DNA of 64,000 nt, taken from the NCBI GenBank assembly GCA_026120185.1, contig JANUWF010001491.1, forward strand, positions 1,550,001 through 1,614,000. Reading direction: 5' to 3'. This stretch comes from Voacanga thouarsii. Lineage: Eukaryota > Streptophyta > Magnoliopsida > Gentianales > Apocynaceae. A program made the translations under genes and the position numbers. Numbering within the stretch: position 1 is the stretch's first letter; each line of letters begins with the position of its first letter. The notes beneath the pieces were generated by a model. The model was not told the origin of the DNA. It was given only the letters and a program-made list of their open reading frames with translations, and ran no database searches. Shown in pieces: positions 59,194-64,000 of this stretch.

Positions 59194-60976
59194 TCTGAAA
59201 TATTGCGAAAAACATTTGTTTAGTTTGTAAAAAATTAACATTTCTTTATATTATTTCTTTAATAATAGATAACTCTTAAAACCATTATCAATAATATAAA
59301 TAGTTTGGCTTTCAGAAAAACTAACATTGCTTTGTAGGAAGATTAATAGCATTTTAAATTAAGTGTATAATAATCACGAATCAAAACTTCCTTAATAAGT
59401 AATGGTCTAGAAAAACTTCACCGATAGGATGGTTGATCCTAGTAAATACCATAGGCTCTTAATTTCTTACTCTTCTATTAGTTCTAGATACTTGTGGAAA
59501 TCCATCCTATAGGGGGTCATGCTCAGAATGACACAAGGAAATCTACTATCTCTAATGAGAGTTGTGATGGAAGCCATGTGGTCATTAGAACCCCTTTCCC
59601 ATTTAATCTTTTATTGAAAATAAAGTTTTAGACACAAAAACATTTTCTACAATCTTCTGGTTTTATTAATTTTAGTAAAAAAAACTAAAATTCAATATTA
59701 TTCTCTATGTCAAGGATTAAATCATTTGAGAGAATAAACTATGAATTTATTTTATTCTTCTAAGTTAATAACCAAGTAAAGCTTTATTAAATAACATCAA
59801 GTCCAGCATTATTTTCTACTGCAATGATTGAACCCTTTAAGAGAATAAACCATCAACTCTTTTATTTTAAAGTTTCTTAGATTAAAATGTTTTATAAAAA
59901 AAAAAAAACGTTGTATCTAGTGAGACTTTGCTCTCACAAAAACATGAGCATTTGATCACAAAAACGAAACAAGCAGGATAACAAAAGTAAACTTTTTCAT
60001 GCTCAAACTATTCATTTTTTCCTAAGCGACCAAACAATATATTAAACATCATCAATTTAAAATTAATGATCTTGTTTATTCTTAAGGTGTTTCCATCTTT
60101 TACTACTCATTTTCATGCAAAATATTCATCCATAAATAAATAAAACTATTGCAGAAAATTAACCTCATACAATGCTTTTAAAACATGACTAAATTGAGGT
60201 ATAGAACTTCAACAGTGCTCTCCATTTTCTTGGACAGAATTGCGTGTATCCGCCTCTGAGAAAAATGGACCAGGCACCTATTCCATTTTGGTCCACCTGG
60301 CACTAAGTCTATTCTGTTTCTCCAAAAACATCTGGCTGGGGCATAGTGGACCAGGCACTGAGACCATTGGACCTACTGGGCACCGAGTCTGCTTTGTTCT
60401 CCAAGAACTCCGGCTGGGCAGAGTATACATGGCGCCGGGTCAATTGGACTCACTTGGTGCTGGGTCTATTCTGTTTCTCCAAGAACTTTGGTGGCAGAAT
60501 AGACCTGGCACTGGTTAATTGGACCCACCTATTGTCGAGTCTATTTCTCTAAGAACTCATGCGGTAGAATGGACCTGGCACCTAGTTAACTGGACCCACC
60601 TGGCACTAGGTCAGTTCTGGAGTTCACTGATTTCAAAAAAAAATCTACTTTTCAACCATTTTTTCATCCCTTAACAATTCCAGCAATCACGTTCTTCTGT
60701 CCCCAAAATTTACAGGTTAAAAGAATCATAAAACCATGCCTTTATAAGTCCTTATGCCTCTAAACACGAGGTGTACATCGCATCTACTCAAAGCCAGAAA
60801 AAAATGGGAATACCATTAGAATACATGATCCTATACCTCTAACCATAAGGCATACATGAACTCTAAAAATCAATGTGTGATGGATCACATAAAATCACAA
60901 AATTTTCATTTTTAATAGTAAAGCAACCACATTTTTTATTTTTTAACCGTAGTACATGCTCTTAGATGAAAATTGT
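59194..60976 (-). other. copia A(-) untranslated leader
   Basis: No gene. It aligns with the leader of copia A(+) at 13325-14868, including an A-run (about 59898-59909) and the TTTCAGAAATG junction at gag. It contains the five-unit GGCACC palindromic array at 60267-60612. Confidence 0.82.
60267..60612 (-). repeat. five-unit leader repeat array (GGCACC/GGCGCC type)
   Basis: Units start near 60267, 60348, 60425, 60501 and 60571, 70-81 bases apart. Each has GGACC(A/T)GGCAC at one end, a complementary (G)GTCCACCTGGCAC-type arm about 30 bases later, and TCTATTCTGTTTCTCCAAGAAC between units. It is the expanded counterpart of the two units at 13717-13845 in copia A(+). Confidence 0.85.
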
Positions 60977-60989
60977 GGCTCTGATACCA
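60977..60989 (-). other. primer binding site of copia A(-)
   Basis: The antisense sequence TGGTATCAGAGCC is a full match to the usual initiator tRNA-Met primer site, two bases from the LTR end at 60992. Confidence 0.9.
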
Positions 60990-60991
60990 AT

Positions 60992-62714
60992 TGAAGGATT
61001 AAAATGGAAAACATTAAAGAAAACATAGCGATTTTTTTTTTTAGATTTTCTAAGCCGCATCTAGGAGAGAATACTTACTTTTCTTTATTGGTCGTGGATT
61101 AACCAACAAGGCGTTGGGTTACACTGGATCTTACGTTGGAATGGGAAAAGGAGGTGTCTACGGTTTGACCTGTATTCTCGCCAATCTTGTGCTCCTTCGC
61201 ATCAAGTGTATCCAAGCTTCTTCTCTTCTTCTTTTAGTGTATGACACTACCTTACTCTTTGGTTAGCTTAGTGAAAGCTTCTTCTTCTTTGGATAACCAA
61301 GATCCTCTCCTAGAGAGAAGGGAGAGAATGAAGTGAAAATAAGAGGAAATGTGGCTGCACAGAAAGAGAGAGAGATAAGCCAAACGCCCTACCTTTCTTC
61401 CCCTTAACTTTCAGCTAGCCCTACATAGTAAACCATAATGGGCTTGGTGTTCAGCTCAAAAATCAATCCAAGACTGGCTCAATCTTCTTAATTAATTAAT
61501 TATCTTTTCTAAGCTTCATTAAGTACCCAAGACTAATTAATTAATACTAATTAGACACTTAATATATGTCAACATATATCAACCCAATTAATTAATTTAT
61601 TCTAGCCCAATTCTCTTAATTAATTAATTATCTTTTCCTGTCCTTATAAAAAATGCAAGATTGATTAATTAATTCTAATTGGACTATTAGAATAAATTTT
61701 ATTTCTCTTCCAGATAATTATCCATTAAGCCCAGATTGTGTCTAAACCACAATAAGGTAACTTGAGCTACTCCAAGAATCAAGAGACATATTATTCAAGG
61801 CTACTAAAATGACCAAAATACCCTTACTATTAAATAGCTGCATTTTAATATTTTAAATATTCCTATTTATCATCATATGAAAATATTGACTCCAAGAATA
61901 ATATTGCTAAAGCAACGTCTCCGACGTACAGGTGAAATGATGGAAATTCCCTCAATGTAACACCCATCAATAAGACAGGATAAATGTATAAATACCCATC
62001 TCAAAGACATCTACCATCCTTAGACGTCTAGTCCGATAATCTATGACTCACTTAAATGTACTTGCTTATCAGTGGAATCTACCCAAAAGTACATATTCTA
62101 GAGTCACATTCCCAGGGTCCTAGATCATTAGATTTTCCTGGACAATCACAAGTGAGTGATTTATCTTTACTAAGTGAAGCACAGAAACTCTGGTGTATGA
62201 GTCCGTCTTAAATAACTAGAGTAATATACCAAATGTATAAGGTTATTAATCTCACAAAAGAAATCTCACCCAACATACATCAAAGTACATGACCTTAGCT
62301 TTGCCAGACCACCAACTCATACTCAAGTATGAACGTATCCATCCACATTGTTGTACTAACAGTCTAGTCTCTATAATTATAGTACTTTGAGAGAGACCAC
62401 TACTACAAGTCTAGTTCTATGTATTCAAAATATGCTTATGCTAATGATGTCAATTAACTACTCACTGATTTAAGGTAAACTATTCTTTATTGAAACTCAT
62501 GGCATAATAGTCTTACCTTAATGAAATGCCTAATTCCATCAAAAAACTAAGAGCTAAATTTTACTTGTATGACAAGTTCCCATGGTTTATACCTTACTGT
62601 GAAGAATAACACGATACATAGACCATTACTTGTCACACTTGGACCTTAAATGTAACATTTTTTTGCAATATATTTACATAAAATACATAGTCTTTTAGGA
62701 AATACTTTCCAACA
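60992..62714 (-). repeat. 5' LTR of copia A(-)
   Basis: The antisense start is TGTTGGAAAGTATT at 62714 and it ends AATCCTTCA at 60992, 1723 bases. It aligns with 44143-45890 and with LTR A(+) at 11512-13310, including the paired TTAATTAA repeats at 61480-61690. Confidence 0.94.
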
Positions 62715-62719
62715 AGTTC

Positions 62720-62850
62720 TTCACGGGTTTCTTAGAGTGTAGATAGATAGTTATTTTCCTCCTTTTTGGCCAAAAAACTCTACTGTTTTGGTTCCATTAT
62801 TTGAGATGCGATACTAGCCCATTATCTGAACAATTTAACCATTCAAGATC
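62720..62850 (+). repeat. LTR of gypsy D, right part
   Basis: Continues the text cut at 44142 and ends GATCATATCA, the same terminal phrase as LTR C (19990-19999). AAGAGTTCAAGGAA follows, where C has AAGAGTTTGGTATCAAAGCAAGGAA, so the primer site seems deleted. Confidence 0.5.
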
Positions 62851-63805
62851 ATATCAAAGAGTTCAAGGAAATCCTTGATTCCAACTAAAGCTTGAAATCA
62901 AGAAAATGAGCCTTACAAAGTTGAAGAATAATAGGGAAAATTTCGTAACTCAAAAAAATTCTCCAAAAAGGTCATGATATCATTGTTATTTGTTGATTTC
63001 ACCTTAAGAAAATTGATACTTGATGTTATTATGATGCCTAGGAACAAATTTACCTTGTGTTTATGGTAAAAATAGGCCTTAATATAGCAGAAAATATTGG
63101 TTGGTTTTAAGTGACGATATTACAATTAAGGTGTTTAATAATGTTCTATAAGAATATTTTTGGTTATAGTTGGGAGTTTTAATTTTTTTTATTTTATTTC
63201 ATGGGATGTTTGGACTTGGTATATCACTCTATTACTGAAATCGATGCTCGTAAAACTCATCTTTACTATTGCACACTTGAGATTTTCTTTTTCCTCATTT
63301 TTTTTTCATTTACTAGTTGTTCTTGCTTCTTTTTTCTTGCTAATTCTTGTTCATTTACTGCTGACTTTTCTTCATTGTGCTTTTAGTGTTTGTTCTTGAG
63401 TTAATTAAGTCCTCACTTCTTAAAATTCTAGCTTGAAAACTTGTTTGCTCAAGGTACCCAACAAGTGTTTGTTGAAATTCCCATAAGACCCCTAATTAGA
63501 AAGTTTATTTGTTTTCATTGACTCATATAGTTAGACTAAATCTTTAGCTATTGGAGAGAATTGAGATTGAACAAAAAGGCATGAGTGTTGTGAAAAAAGG
63601 CAAGAGGGTAAGATTATTATCAAAAGAGCCAAAGAGTGTAAACACGAATTTTAAAATGACTATCTTATAAAGTAAACACACAAGGGAGTGATAAGAAGAT
63701 CTATTTCTTTTGCTAATCTCTTTTGCAAGTATAATTCCTTGAATACACTATCACCATGTCTCATGAACAAGAAATTCCTAGACTTAACCTAAGTGGATTT
63801 AGTAT
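62851..63805 (+). other. gypsy D leader and gag start
   Basis: Leader text shares phrases with the C leader (AAGAGCCAAAGAGTGTAAACAC, ACACACAAGGGAGTG at 63620-63690 versus 20750-20795). A possible gag start is at 63752 (MSHEQEIPRLNLSGFSM), broken at 63806 by the next feature. 63160-63410 is a pyrimidine-rich stretch without coding value. Confidence 0.5.
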
Positions 63806-63990
63806 GTGATATCCCAATACCACATGGGATTGGGATAAGAAATGTAAAAAGTATATGAGAATAGGTCTAAGTAGCCATCGTTTACTTGGAATATCCATTT
63901 TGGCCTAGTCAAGACGACGGCAAAATAGTTGATCGTAGGCGATGTCTGGCCTATAGTAGCATCCCAATTTCGCAGGCACGGGGTGTAACA
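63806..63990. mobile_element. possible short solo LTR or TRIM-like remnant
   Basis: Runs from TGTGATATCCCAATACC to GGGGTGTAACA, about 185 bases, with the TGTGA...TAACA type ends seen in LTRs G and H. Flanks are TAGTA and TTTAT, so no clear target duplication. It interrupts the gag start of unit D. The window ends ten bases later. Confidence 0.35.
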
Positions 63991-64000
63991 TTTATTATCA

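Larger units (their letters stand above)
44143..62714 (-). mobile_element. Ty1/copia A(-), complete, TSD AGTTC, carrying nested insertions
   Basis: AGTTC at 44138-44142 and 62715-62719 flanks the element. On the - strand: 5' LTR (62714-60992), primer site, leader, gag, pol, polypurine tract, 3' LTR (50860-44143). Two insertions lie inside: solo LTR B at 45891-50847 within the 3' LTR, and solo LTR H at 54119-58439 within gag. Without them the LTRs are 1723 and 1756 bases. The LTRs differ visibly over their length, so this is an old copy. Confidence 0.95.

Noticed and set aside
1..64000. Search for tRNA, rRNA or snRNA genes
   Set aside because: The only tRNA-like matches are the short retrotransposon primer sites; no cloverleaf or rRNA segment was recognised by eye.

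Overview
This window is plant nuclear DNA, most likely from a eudicot, and I can find no host gene in it. Nearly every base with recognisable structure belongs to an LTR retrotransposon or a DNA transposon. The evidence for a plant is the tRNA-iMet-type primer sites (TGGTATCAGAGC and variants), the Ty1/copia polyproteins, the Ty3/gypsy chromovirus with a C-terminal chromodomain, and a CACTA (En/Spm) element with a TNP2-type transposase. All coding regions carry stops or frameshifts. It reads as a nested, decaying repeat block of the kind found in pericentromeric or other gene-poor chromatin.

Layout. 1-6192: a + strand copia element (here called A'), running in from off-window, with gag, pol and a 3' LTR. 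6193-~8885: a - strand gypsy fragment (G) with gag start, primer site and LTR. ~8886-11261: a - strand copia fragment (B) with leader and 5' LTR. 11262-11511: a sliver of antisense copia gag. 11512-~17450: a + strand copia (A) with 5' LTR, leader, gag and part of pol, truncated in reverse transcriptase. ~17451-21561: a gypsy piece (C) ordered 3'UTR - LTR - primer site - gag/protease. 21562-~28560: a CACTA element with TNP2 and a second gene, whose right end is missing. ~28560-29622: a second C-type LTR. 29623-30150 and 42287-~43060: an LTR-like unit (E) split by a complete gypsy chromovirus (F) at 30151-42281. 43149-44142 and 62715-63805: a gypsy unit (D) ordered pol end - LTR - leader - gag start, split by a complete - strand copia (A type) at 44143-62714. 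63806-63990: a possible short LTR remnant.

The clearest result is the insertion stratigraphy, which is supported by five-base target duplications read directly in the sequence: F in E (TTATC), copia A(-) in D (AGTTC), a solo B LTR in the 3' LTR of that copia (ATACT), a solo F LTR inside that B LTR (GATTT), and a solo chromovirus LTR (H) inside the copia gag zinc knuckle (CTTGA). At the deepest point four insertions are stacked.

Nothing here works as a pathway. The elements are related by descent and by landing inside one another. The features most worth following are not enzymes: repeated palindromic GGCGCC-type modules in the leaders of several unrelated elements, a conserved splice-acceptor-like sequence just before the copia gag start, an extra acidic reading frame between the primer site and gag in chromovirus F, and two places where an LTR has internal sequence on both sides.
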